A stretch of DNA of 64,000 bases from Candidatus Kuenenia hertensis (GTDB lineage Bacteria > Planctomycetota > Brocadiia > Brocadiales > Brocadiaceae), in contig SOET01000018.1 of the NCBI GenBank assembly GCA_021646465.1, positions 1-64,000 on the forward strand, read 5' to 3'. Position numbers and translations under genes: made by a program. The notes below the pieces were generated by a model that saw only the letters and a list, made by a program, of their open reading frames with translations, had not been told where the DNA came from and ran no database searches. Shown here piece after piece: positions 51,450 through 59,992 of the stretch. Within the stretch, counting starts at the first letter, position 1. Every line of letters begins with the position of its first letter.

Positions 51450-51796
51450 AACATTCCCGCAACCATAATTTGTGTGTTAAAAAAATATTTATTTCATGCT
51501 CCTGAAGAATGGAAAATCAATGGTATCTTTGTAATAATTTCTTTACTTGCAATTCTGCATTCTTCAGCGCAAAAAACAAAACTTTGCCATGATACCATTG
51601 TAAATAGAAAGATGAAAGGCATTTTTTTCTCCTTTTGTGCCTTTTGTGTGTTTCGCAGTTGAATTTGCAGTGGTGGCAGGAGTTTCCTCCTGCCACCTGA
51701 TACAGCGTTAGGGTTACTGAGTAGAGACGCATTGCAATGCGTCTCTACTCCTGACAGCACGGTGTTTAGATTTTTCAAACGGCCAAATTGATACAT
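51450..51796. other. Intergenic region with perfect palindromes
   Basis: This gap between the BCCT operon and the kinase genes contains no gene. It holds an 11-bp hairpin with a TTTC loop (arms 51672-51682 and 51687-51697) and the 32-bp perfect palindrome at 51719-51750. Both hairpins lie just beyond the start of the BCCT gene and the end of the kinase gene; neither has a T-run. Confidence 0.6.
51719..51750. repeat. 32-bp perfect palindrome (dispersed repeat)
   Basis: The arms 51719-51734 and 51735-51750 are exact reverse complements with no loop, reading GAGTAGAGACGCATTG and its complement. A degraded copy occurs at 1681-1706. Similar short palindromes with TAGAGACGCA cores are a known type of dispersed bacterial intergenic repeat. 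Confidence 0.8.
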
Positions 51797-52939
51797 TTAT
51801 TCAGTAATACCTGCCATACTTAATTCAATCTTAAAAACAGACCCTTTACTTTCCTCACTTTCTACCCAAATTTTACCTCCCTGTACTTCAGCAGCAATTT
51901 TGCAAAATGCCAGCCCCAGGCCAATCCCATATTTCCTCTTTCCGGTAACGGTTTCTATCTGAAAATATTTTTCGAATATCTTTTCTCTGTATTTTTCCGG
52001 AATACCAATCCCATCATCAGCAATGCAAAGAATTGCCTTGCCATTTTGGTGTTTTACAAAAATATCTATTTTCTTTTTAGCGTATCGTAATGCGTTTGCA
52101 AATAGATTCTGTAATATCCGGGAAAGAAGCTCTCTGTCTGCATAAACCATTACGGAATCTGATTCAGGGTCTATTGATACACGTATTTGCTTTTTCTCAG
52201 CGATAGGAGCATATCGATCACACATCCTACTTGCAAAATCCAATAAATTCAATTCTCCATACGATACCGGCATCTCACCGGCCTCAATTCTTGATACATC
52301 AAGAATTCCATTAATGAGAATTGACATTTCTTCCGTTGATTTATAAATACACTCTAAATCTTTACGAATTCTTTTTTCATCAAAACGGTTCTTATCAATA
52401 TCAGACTGTAAAAGCTGCGTATATCCCATAATAGTTGTAACGTTATTACGCAAATCATGAATAATCATGTGGACCATCGCATCTCTGGCTTGTTCGAGCT
52501 TTACAAGTTCATAATAGTTTCTTTCGAGTTTCTCGTGTAATTCCTTTTCCGTATCTCTCAGTATTTTTTTTTCAAGACACGCGCCGATTCTGGCTTTCAG
52601 CAATGTTGGATTAAATGGTTTTATCAGGTAATCATCCGCTCCTTTTTCGATACATCGGACAACACTATCTGTCTCATCAACCGCAGATATCATAATGACA
52701 GGGATATGGCGCAGGTTATCCGTATTTTTAATAAGATCAAGAACTTCATAGCCATTCATTCCGGGCATTAATATATCCAACAAAATAAGGTCGGGTAATT
52801 GCTTCTCAATTATTTCCATAGCATCCTTACCATTCTCTGCCAATATTGGAATACGGCCTAGCCCGAGGACAAGTCCATTCAACACATTACGATTTATTTC
52901 ATTATCGTCGACGATGAGTATCTTTGAGGCATTTACCAT
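51797..52939 (-). CDS. Receiver-histidine kinase hybrid protein
   Basis: The 380-residue soluble protein begins with a receiver (residues 5-120; KILIVDDNEINRN, then LILLDILMPGMNG with the acceptor Asp). A short coiled coil, a HisKA domain (MIIHDLRNNVTTIMGYTQLL with the phospho-His) and a HATPase domain follow (NLFANALRYAKK, then DDGIGIPEKY and YGIGLGLAFCKI). GGAGGTGAT precedes the ATG. It is 63 bp after the large hybrid kinase, which could phosphorylate its receiver, making a relay. No DNA-binding output is visible. Confidence 0.92.
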   Translation of the reverse strand: MVNASKILIVDDNEINRNVLNGLVLGLGRIPILAENGKDAMEIIEKQLPDLILLDILMPGMNGYEVLDLIKNTDNLRHIPVIMISAVDETDSVVRCIEKGADDYLIKPFNPTLLKARIGACLEKKILRDTEKELHEKLERNYYELVKLEQARDAMVHMIIHDLRNNVTTIMGYTQLLQSDIDKNRFDEKRIRKDLECIYKSTEEMSILINGILDVSRIEAGEMPVSYGELNLLDFASRMCDRYAPIAEKKQIRVSIDPESDSVMVYADRELLSRILQNLFANALRYAKKKIDIFVKHQNGKAILCIADDGIGIPEKYREKIFEKYFQIETVTGKRKYGIGLGLAFCKIAAEVQGGKIWVESEESKGSVFKIELSMAGITE

Positions 52940-53002
52940 ACAATATCACCTCCGTAATTTATTCATAAGCGATTCATCTCATGAATAATGATTATTATAA
53001 AT

Positions 53003-55312
53003 TCAGAATTTTGCATTTCGATTTATATTTAGAAATTTACTGATAACGGCAAACAATTCATCAATACGTATCGGTTTTGCAAGATGAGCGTCACATCCCG
53101 CTTCTATTTGCTTTCTAACAGCCTCATCGCCAGTGCTTGCGGTTAAAGCAATAATTGGTATGTTCGCGATATCTTCAACTGTTCGCAACCTTTTTGTTGC
53201 TTCGATACCATCCATAACAGGCATCATTATATCCATCAATATCAATTCCGGTTTCTCTTTTGTTGCAATCTCTAGCGCTTCTTTTCCATTCCTTGCAACC
53301 ATAATTTTATGATTATGAATTTTTAATATATCCACAAGCAATGTAAGGCTAACCTCATTATCATCAACAACAAGAATACGATTGGCGGTTGGAACCATAC
53401 TTTCTGCTTTTTCTTCTTTGTCAAGGACTACTTCTTTTCTGTAAATGTTTTTTTGCGGCAGAGTAAACCAAAAACTGCTTCCTTTACCCGGACTGCTTTT
53501 TACGCCGATATTTCCTCCATGTAATTCTACAAGCCTGCGTGTTAATGCCAAACCAATTCCCGTACCGCCAAGTTGTTCATCTCTTACTTGTTCTGCCTGA
53601 TAAAATTCGGAAAATATTTTATCAATATCTTTTTCTTCAATTCCTATTCCCGTATCAGTCACCTCTACCCTTATTTCAGAATCTGCTTTTTTGTAAGCCT
53701 TAATTTCTACTTGTCCTCCTTCCGGCGTATACTTACAGGCATTTGACAGCAAGTTAAACATAATTTGTTTACACTTTCTGCGATCTGCAATAATTACCAA
53801 TATCTTTTTATCAACAACAATATTCACCTTTATTTTCTTTTTATTAAATTGAGTACTTACCATAGCTACAGTTGCGTTGATAAATTCATCAGGAGATATT
53901 TCAGATATTTCGAGTTCCATTGCGCCCGCATCAATTTTTGCTACATCAAGGATATCGCTTATGAGTGCAAGCAAATGTTTGCCACAATCGTTTATTTGTT
54001 TTACATATTCCATTTGTTTGCTGTTTAGTTCTCCAAAATACTTGCCCGTTAATATGTCGGCAAGGCCTAAAATACCGTTTAGCGGAGTACGCAATTCATG
54101 ACTCATCGTGGAGAGAAATTTACTTTTTGCCTTGTTTGACTCGAGAAGGAGGAGATTTGTTGCTTCTGTTTTTTTCAGTAATTCACGCAATTCCTGAGTA
54201 CGCAATTCTAATTTATTTTGCTTTTCTTCCAATTCGTGTTCAAAATATTTTCTTTCGGTAATATCAAGCGCAACGTATACGATTCCCTCTATATTCCCTT
54301 GAGTATCCCGCATAACAGAATATGAGCAAAGCACCGGAATTTCTTTGCCATATTTCGTCACAAACGTCTTTTCTACGTTGCAGACAGATCCTTTTTCCAG
54401 GAGAGTATGTATCCCCCCCTCATCACATAAAAACCCCTTTTTTGTAAAAACATTTCTGCCAAAAACCATTTCTATAGGTTGCCCCAACAGTTCTTCTTCA
54501 GCGTAATCAAGGAGATTTAAGGTGGTCTTATTTACCGTTTTAATAATACCGTCATCACGGGCAACAATCATACAATCCATCATATTATTAATAATATTAT
54601 CCACATAATCCCTGGAAACTGTGGTCTGCAGCAGATTCTCCGTCATTTTATTAAATGCAGAAGACAACAACCCGATTTCATCATTCGTTTTTATGGCAAC
54701 TTTCTTCTCAAGGTTGCCTTTTGAAATCATTTCTGTTGCAATTACCAATTGCTTAATGGGAATGCCAAGTATACGTTTCAGCAGCCAATAAATGGCCAGT
54801 GAAATTATGGTAACAACAAAGATAATGCTTGCAATTATTATTCTTTTCCCTCTTTCTACTTTTCTGTTTAGCCCTTCCATTGATACGCCAAGATATATTT
54901 TCCCAATCTCCCCGGCCATTTCTTCCTGAACCCCCTGTAATAATTCTTCATCCGTACCTTCTGCATATTTTTTTCCCACAATAGCGGCCTTGTATTCATT
55001 TATCTGCTCATCTGCTTTGGTTCCTTCTTCATAAAATACATTTTCATTGCTATTTTCTATTCGGCAGTAAATTATTTCTTTATTCGATAATACCCCCTTC
55101 ACCAGTTTTGCAATTGCAACTTTATCTTTACTGATTAATGGGTATTCACACATAAGAGAAAGATTATTAATTAATATCGTCACCCGTTCCTTCAACTCAT
55201 GCTTAAGAAAACGCGTTTGATAGCTAATAACATAATATCCAAGGGCCATGCTGAATAAAAGTATGATGCCTAAAACGAGCAGTATTATTTTTGTAGATAT
55301 TGCATATCTCAT
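53003..55312 (-). CDS. Membrane-bound hybrid sensor histidine kinase (HAMP-PAS-HisKA-HATPase-REC)
   Basis: The 769-residue protein has an N-terminal helix (7-27), an extracytoplasmic sensor loop to about 155, a second helix (156-178), HAMP (to about 232), a PAS domain with DYVDNIINNMMDCMIVARDDG and a PAC segment (EGIVYVALDITERKYFE), a coiled coil, HisKA with STMSHELRTPLNGILG, HATPase with LFNLLSNACKYTPEGG and DTGIGIEEKD, and a C-terminal receiver (ILVVDDNEVSLT; LILMDIMMPVMDG). This is the typical BarA-like layout minus the HPt domain. It is the first gene of a two-kinase unit. Confidence 0.94.
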   Translation of the reverse strand: MRYAISTKIILLVLGIILLFSMALGYYVISYQTRFLKHELKERVTILINNLSLMCEYPLISKDKVAIAKLVKGVLSNKEIIYCRIENSNENVFYEEGTKADEQINEYKAAIVGKKYAEGTDEELLQGVQEEMAGEIGKIYLGVSMEGLNRKVERGKRIIIASIIFVVTIISLAIYWLLKRILGIPIKQLVIATEMISKGNLEKKVAIKTNDEIGLLSSAFNKMTENLLQTTVSRDYVDNIINNMMDCMIVARDDGIIKTVNKTTLNLLDYAEEELLGQPIEMVFGRNVFTKKGFLCDEGGIHTLLEKGSVCNVEKTFVTKYGKEIPVLCSYSVMRDTQGNIEGIVYVALDITERKYFEHELEEKQNKLELRTQELRELLKKTEATNLLLLESNKAKSKFLSTMSHELRTPLNGILGLADILTGKYFGELNSKQMEYVKQINDCGKHLLALISDILDVAKIDAGAMELEISEISPDEFINATVAMVSTQFNKKKIKVNIVVDKKILVIIADRRKCKQIMFNLLSNACKYTPEGGQVEIKAYKKADSEIRVEVTDTGIGIEEKDIDKIFSEFYQAEQVRDEQLGGTGIGLALTRRLVELHGGNIGVKSSPGKGSSFWFTLPQKNIYRKEVVLDKEEKAESMVPTANRILVVDDNEVSLTLLVDILKIHNHKIMVARNGKEALEIATKEKPELILMDIMMPVMDGIEATKRLRTVEDIANIPIIALTASTGDEAVRKQIEAGCDAHLAKPIRIDELFAVISKFLNINRNAKF

Positions 55313-55612
55313 TTTCCGAATACCTCATTACTCAAGTTATAACCCCATTAAAAATTGCAGCTTATTATACATAATTGAATTATAGTATTCAGTAATTTTT
55401 AGAAGTATTTAGTTTAAAATATAGTATTTAAGTCAAGTTTATTAAGATACTATTCTAATATTTTCAATAGCCAATTATACTCGTCTGTAATTTTAAAATA
55501 TCGGCAATTATCGTTGCTAAAAATGATTTGACATTATCTAACTCTTTTTATAATCTTGTTAAAACTTTTCTTTTATATTTTTAATTTCATTTTTTTGCAA
55601 TAGAACTGACTA
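55313..55612. other. Divergent AT-rich region before lysC
   Basis: This gene-free 300 bp lies between the hybrid kinase (minus) and aspartate kinase (plus). It contains a good plus-strand promoter at 55528-55556. No riboswitch-like structure (lysine or other) was recognised. Confidence 0.5.
55528..55556 (+). promoter_or_regulatory. Sigma-70-type promoter for lysC
   Basis: TTGACA at 55528-55533 is followed 17 bp on by TAATCT at 55551-55556 (or TATAAT at 55549-55554 with a 15-bp spacer). The leader to the ATG at 55613 would be about 50 nt. Confidence 0.6.
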
Positions 55613-56854
55613 ATGGGACTTATTGTGCAAAAATTCGGTGGTACTTCAGTTGCTAATGCTGAACGTATAAAAGCCGCTGCCAAACGAATTATTGAAACCT
55701 ATGATTCCGGGAATAAAGTGATCGTTGTTGTCTCTGCGAGGGGACAAACAACTGACGAACTTATCGAGCTTGCTAACGAGATTACCGACAAACCTTCTAC
55801 GCGGGAAATGGACATGTTATTGTCAACAGGTGAACAAGTCTCTATTGCCCTTATGGCAATGGCAATTCATGCCCTTGGATATCCGGCAATATCGTTTACC
55901 GGTGGCCAGGTAGGTATTGTTACCGACAGTTTTCACACAAAAGCACGCATTCGTAATATTAATGCAGAGCGAATTCATAAGGAACTGGATAATGGAACTA
56001 TTGTTATTGTAGCTGGTTTTCAGGGTATTGATGCAAATGAAAACATTACCACTCTTGGAAGAGGCGGTTCCGATACAACGGCAGTAGCCCTTGCATCCAT
56101 AATGAATGCTGACAGATGTGATATTTTTACCGATGTAGACGGAATTTATACCGCCGATCCGAGATTGGTTCCCAACGCAAGAAAACTCAGCAAAATTTCC
56201 TACGATGAAATTTTAGAGCTTGCAAGCCTTGGGGCCCAGGTAATGCACTCACGGTCTATAGAATTTGCAAAGAAATACAATGTACCTTTGTATGTTCGCT
56301 CAAGCTTTAATAACTCTGAAGGAACATTGATTTGTAAGGAGATAGGTGATATGGAAGATATCGTTGTAAGTGGTGCAACCATTAGTAAAAACGACGCAAA
56401 AATTACTATCAGGTCAATACCTGATGTTCCCGGCCAGGCAGCAAAAATATTTCACGAAATCGCAAAAAAAAATATTAACGTAGATATGATCATTCAAAAT
56501 GCAAGTGTCGAAGGTCGTGCTGATGTAACGTTCACGGTACCAAGGAGTGATTTGAAAAACGCTCTGGAAATCTCGGAAAAGATAAAAAAAGAGCTCTGGG
56601 CATCAGAAGTGTTGTATGATGACAAAATCGCTAAACTATCGGTAGTTGGCATAGGTATGCGAAGCCACTGCGGTGTGGCGGAAAAGATGTTCAGCGTTCT
56701 TGCGGAAAAAAAAATTAACATCCAGATGATTAGCACCTCTGAAATTAAAATATCCTGCGTTATAGACGAAGCCCACGCAGAACGTGCCTTAAACGCAGTC
56801 CACAATATATTTTGCCTGGGCCCAGCTAAAAACGAAATGGCTTCAAAAGTCTAA
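55613..56854 (+). CDS. lysC: Aspartate kinase
   Basis: The enzyme phosphorylates aspartate, the first step to lysine, threonine, methionine and isoleucine. The 413-residue sequence has VQKFGGTSVAN, LLSTGEQVSIALMAMA, TLGRGGSDTTAVALA, DVDGIYTADPR, and two ACT domains in the C-terminal 150 residues (SIPDVPGQAAKIFHEIA and VGIGMRSHCGVAEKMF), which bind feedback amino acids. It stands alone. Its stop overlaps the convergent radical SAM stop by 4 nt. Confidence 0.96.
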   Translation: MGLIVQKFGGTSVANAERIKAAAKRIIETYDSGNKVIVVVSARGQTTDELIELANEITDKPSTREMDMLLSTGEQVSIALMAMAIHALGYPAISFTGGQVGIVTDSFHTKARIRNINAERIHKELDNGTIVIVAGFQGIDANENITTLGRGGSDTTAVALASIMNADRCDIFTDVDGIYTADPRLVPNARKLSKISYDEILELASLGAQVMHSRSIEFAKKYNVPLYVRSSFNNSEGTLICKEIGDMEDIVVSGATISKNDAKITIRSIPDVPGQAAKIFHEIAKKNINVDMIIQNASVEGRADVTFTVPRSDLKNALEISEKIKKELWASEVLYDDKIAKLSVVGIGMRSHCGVAEKMFSVLAEKKINIQMISTSEIKISCVIDEAHAERALNAVHNIFCLGPAKNEMASKV

Positions 56855-58071
56855 CTCTTGCCTGAACGTGCAAGTTTCGGCTGATAAATGCAATATGGTT
56901 CTTCTGCCAGATAGTTCCCGGTATCATAAAAGGCACGAGCCCTGCAGCCTTCACAAACTTTCTTGTATTCACAGTCTCCGCATTTGCCTTCTAATAAATC
57001 GGGATTACGCAATTTTTCAAATACAGGAGAGTTTTTCCAAATATCTACAAATTTTTGTTTTTTTACATGTCCCGCTTCGACAGGTAAATAACCACAAGGA
57101 AAAACTTCTCCTTTATGAGAAACAAAACAAACACCCGTACCCGCTAAACACCCCTTAGTCATCGCAGCCATGCCATGAGTTTTTGGAGATATTGTAATCC
57201 CTTCTTCTTTTGCCCGTTCTCTCATAATACGAAAATAGTGTGGTGCACAGGTAGCCTTCGTCTGAATTTTTGCTTCTTTTGATAAATCATAGAAATGATT
57301 AAGAACTTCTTCATATTTAGCGGGATGAAGCATTTGGTCATCGGCAATTTGAACTCCACAACCAACAGGTACCAGCATAAACACATGTAAAGCATCTGCA
57401 CCGAGTTCTAAAGCCAGTTTGTAGAGATCGTCTATTTGTTCGACATTATGCTTTGCAATAGTGCAATTTATTTGCATGCTCATACCTAAGTTTTTCAATC
57501 TTTTAAAACCTTCTATCGAACGTTTGAACGAACCCGGTATTTTTCGAAAATTGTCATGCGTCTTTTCGTCAGCGCCATCAAAGCTGATAGAGACCCTGGC
57601 AATACCCGCTTCAACAATCTTTCTGGCGGTATCATCATCAACAAGTGTTCCATTTGTCGCCATAGCCACGCTAAGCCCTCTGCTTACCGCATGTTTCGCT
57701 ATATCAAATATATCAGGCCTAAAAAGGGGTTCGCCTCCGCTTAATACCAAAATCGGGTTTCCTGCCTCTACTATGGCATCGACAAATTCGAGGGCTTCTT
57801 TAGTGGACATATCGTCTTTTGCCAAAGTTGTACTAACATCCAGCCTGCGACAGTGTATACACTCCAAATTACAACCAACAGTTGTCTCCCAAAATACAAG
57901 ACGTAACTGGTTTTTCATGTTTTTCATGTATTCTGTTGCAGTTTTACCCGAAGTATCATGTTTCACGCGCTCATATGTTTGTCTTATCGTTTCAGGATGC
58001 CCCCCATGGCCATGAGGCATTGAATGGCTACCTTTTTCTTTCTGTTCAGTGTGCAAAGAGTTTTCCTCCAT
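56851..58071 (-). CDS. ahbD: Radical SAM/SPASM haem b synthase (AhbD-type)
   Basis: AhbD converts Fe-coproporphyrin III to haem b by oxidative decarboxylation, the last step of the sirohaem-dependent pathway. The 406-residue protein opens with a His/Gly-rich stretch (MPHGHGGHPE), then LVFWETTVGCNLECIHCRR with the radical SAM CxxxCxxC. The SPASM end has KCGDCEYKKVCEGCRARAF and YLAEEPYC. These match AhbD; NirJ of haem d1 synthesis is the main alternative. hemA is in the same window, 20 kb away. It is convergent with lysC. Confidence 0.78.
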   Translation of the reverse strand: MEENSLHTEQKEKGSHSMPHGHGGHPETIRQTYERVKHDTSGKTATEYMKNMKNQLRLVFWETTVGCNLECIHCRRLDVSTTLAKDDMSTKEALEFVDAIVEAGNPILVLSGGEPLFRPDIFDIAKHAVSRGLSVAMATNGTLVDDDTARKIVEAGIARVSISFDGADEKTHDNFRKIPGSFKRSIEGFKRLKNLGMSMQINCTIAKHNVEQIDDLYKLALELGADALHVFMLVPVGCGVQIADDQMLHPAKYEEVLNHFYDLSKEAKIQTKATCAPHYFRIMRERAKEEGITISPKTHGMAAMTKGCLAGTGVCFVSHKGEVFPCGYLPVEAGHVKKQKFVDIWKNSPVFEKLRNPDLLEGKCGDCEYKKVCEGCRARAFYDTGNYLAEEPYCIYQPKLARSGKS

Positions 58072-58265
58072 ATTTTAAGCATTTGTTTTTAACAGACATT
58101 AATATAGGCGTTTATTATAAAAGAATACACATAGTTTGGTCAATTAAGAAAACAAACTTTTCTTTTAATCTTAATTTAACACCAGAAATCATTACCTGCA
58201 TACGAAAATAATATCCGAATATCCTGTAATCGCATGAAAAGAAATTTTTTCAATAACCTTTTAAC

Positions 58266-58294
58266 TTGACAATATATTTTATCATTGATAAGAT
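58266..58294 (+). promoter_or_regulatory. Sigma-70-type promoter for cimA
   Basis: TTGACA at 58266-58271 and TAAGAT at 58289-58294 are separated by exactly 17 bp. Transcription would begin near 58301, giving a leader of about 44 nt. Confidence 0.6.
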
Positions 58295-58344
58295 TTATTT
58301 TTTTGTAACTTATATTTAGACAATATATTATAACCAATTGCCTG

Positions 58345-59916
58345 ATGGATAAAATTTATATTTACGATACAACTTTACGAGACGGAAGCCAGGCAGAAGG
58401 TGTCTCTTTTTCGTTGCAGGATAAGTTAACAATTACTGCCAAATTAGATGATCTAGGAATAGATTTCATTGAAGGCGGTTACCCCATTGCTAACCCGAAG
58501 GACGAATCGTACTTCAAACAAATAAAATCATTACCATTAAAACATTCTAAAATCGCAGCTTTTGGAAGTACAAGGAAAGTTGGAACACGTACTGAAGAAG
58601 ATAAAAATGTAAATGCCCTTCTTTTTGCTGAAACCCCTGTAGTGACTATTGTGGGCAAAAGCTGGGATTTTCAGGTCACAAATGTTTTAAAAACCACGTT
58701 GGACGAAAACATAAAAATGGTAACGGATACTATTTCCTTTCTTAAATCCAGGAGTCGTGAGGTTTTTTTTGATGCAGAACATTTTTTTGACGGATTCAAA
58801 AACAACCGTGAATATGCGTTGAAAATTATCAATGAAGCATGCTCCGCCGGTGCAGACGTAATAGTTTTGTGCGATACTAACGGCGGTAGTCTACCTAACG
58901 AGATTTCAAGCATTGTAGAAGAAGTCAGAAAAATCAACAAATGCACATTAAGTATTCACGCTCACAATGATGGAGATCTTGCCATTGCAAATACCCTTAT
59001 GGCCGTAAACAATGGCGTGCGGCAGGTACAGGGCACAATCAATGGCATAGGCGAAAGATGCGGCAATGCAGATCTTTGCTCAATAATTCCTAATCTGGTT
59101 TTAAAGATGGGTTATCATTGCTTACATGACGGTGGTCTTAAAAAACTGACTGAATTATCACGCTACGTTTATGAAACCGCAAATTTATTGTTTCGCTCAA
59201 ATCAGCCTTTTGTCGGATCGAGCGCTTTTGCGCACAAAGGCGGTTTACATATTAATGCAATTCAAAAAAACAAAATTACTTACGAACATATTTCCCCTGA
59301 ATCAGTTGGTAATGAAAGAAGAATATTGATCTCCGAACTTTCAGGGAGCTCTACGATTCTTTCCAAAACAGAAAAATTTAATTTAACACACGATAGTACT
59401 CTTTTGAGATCGATTCTTGAGGAAGTTCAAAATCTTGAAAATAACGGATATCAACTTGAATCTGCAGAAGCATCCTTTGAATTGCTCGTACGAAAAAAAA
59501 CCGGGAAATATAAAACATTCTTTGATCTTGAAGGTTTCAGGGTTATCGTCGAAAAAAGAGAAAATGGCTTACCAATTACAGAAGCCACCGTTAAAATAAA
59601 TGTCAATAATGAACAGGAACTCACGGCCAGTGAAGGATCAGGCCCTGTAAATGCCTTAGACACAGCACTACGAAAAGCATTGGAGAAATTTTATCCCACC
59701 CTAAAGGACATGAAACTTCTCGATTACAAGGTGAGAGTGATCAATCCCCGCAGTGCTACAGCGGCAAAAGTAAGGGTAATTATAGAATCAAAAGATAAAG
59801 ATGACGTCTGGAGTACCGTTGGTGTTTCCGAAAACCTTATTGAAGCAAGCTGGCAAGCACTTGTCGACAGCATAGAATATAAGTTAATTAAAGAATATGA
59901 ATCGAAGCAGCTTTGA
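58345..59916 (+). CDS. cimA: Citramalate synthase
   Basis: CimA condenses acetyl-CoA and pyruvate to (R)-citramalate, the threonine-independent start of isoleucine synthesis. The 523-residue protein opens [20 protein letters not shown], and the metal site is in [11 protein letters not shown]. It has [17 protein letters not shown] and [10 protein letters not shown]. The C-terminal LeuA-type dimerisation and allosteric domain (residues 380-515) is present. The [12 protein letters not shown] start and length separate CimA from isopropylmalate synthase. Pyruvate use fits with the PFOR gene in the window. Confidence 0.93.
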   Translation: MDKIYIYDTTLRDGSQAEGVSFSLQDKLTITAKLDDLGIDFIEGGYPIANPKDESYFKQIKSLPLKHSKIAAFGSTRKVGTRTEEDKNVNALLFAETPVVTIVGKSWDFQVTNVLKTTLDENIKMVTDTISFLKSRSREVFFDAEHFFDGFKNNREYALKIINEACSAGADVIVLCDTNGGSLPNEISSIVEEVRKINKCTLSIHAHNDGDLAIANTLMAVNNGVRQVQGTINGIGERCGNADLCSIIPNLVLKMGYHCLHDGGLKKLTELSRYVYETANLLFRSNQPFVGSSAFAHKGGLHINAIQKNKITYEHISPESVGNERRILISELSGSSTILSKTEKFNLTHDSTLLRSILEEVQNLENNGYQLESAEASFELLVRKKTGKYKTFFDLEGFRVIVEKRENGLPITEATVKINVNNEQELTASEGSGPVNALDTALRKALEKFYPTLKDMKLLDYKVRVINPRSATAAKVRVIIESKDKDDVWSTVGVSENLIEASWQALVDSIEYKLIKEYESKQL

Positions 59917-59992
59917 CTCTGCTGGTTAAGACGAACTCAAAACCCCTCACTATTTTTTAAGCATACATAAACTTTCAATCATTTTTAAAGAT

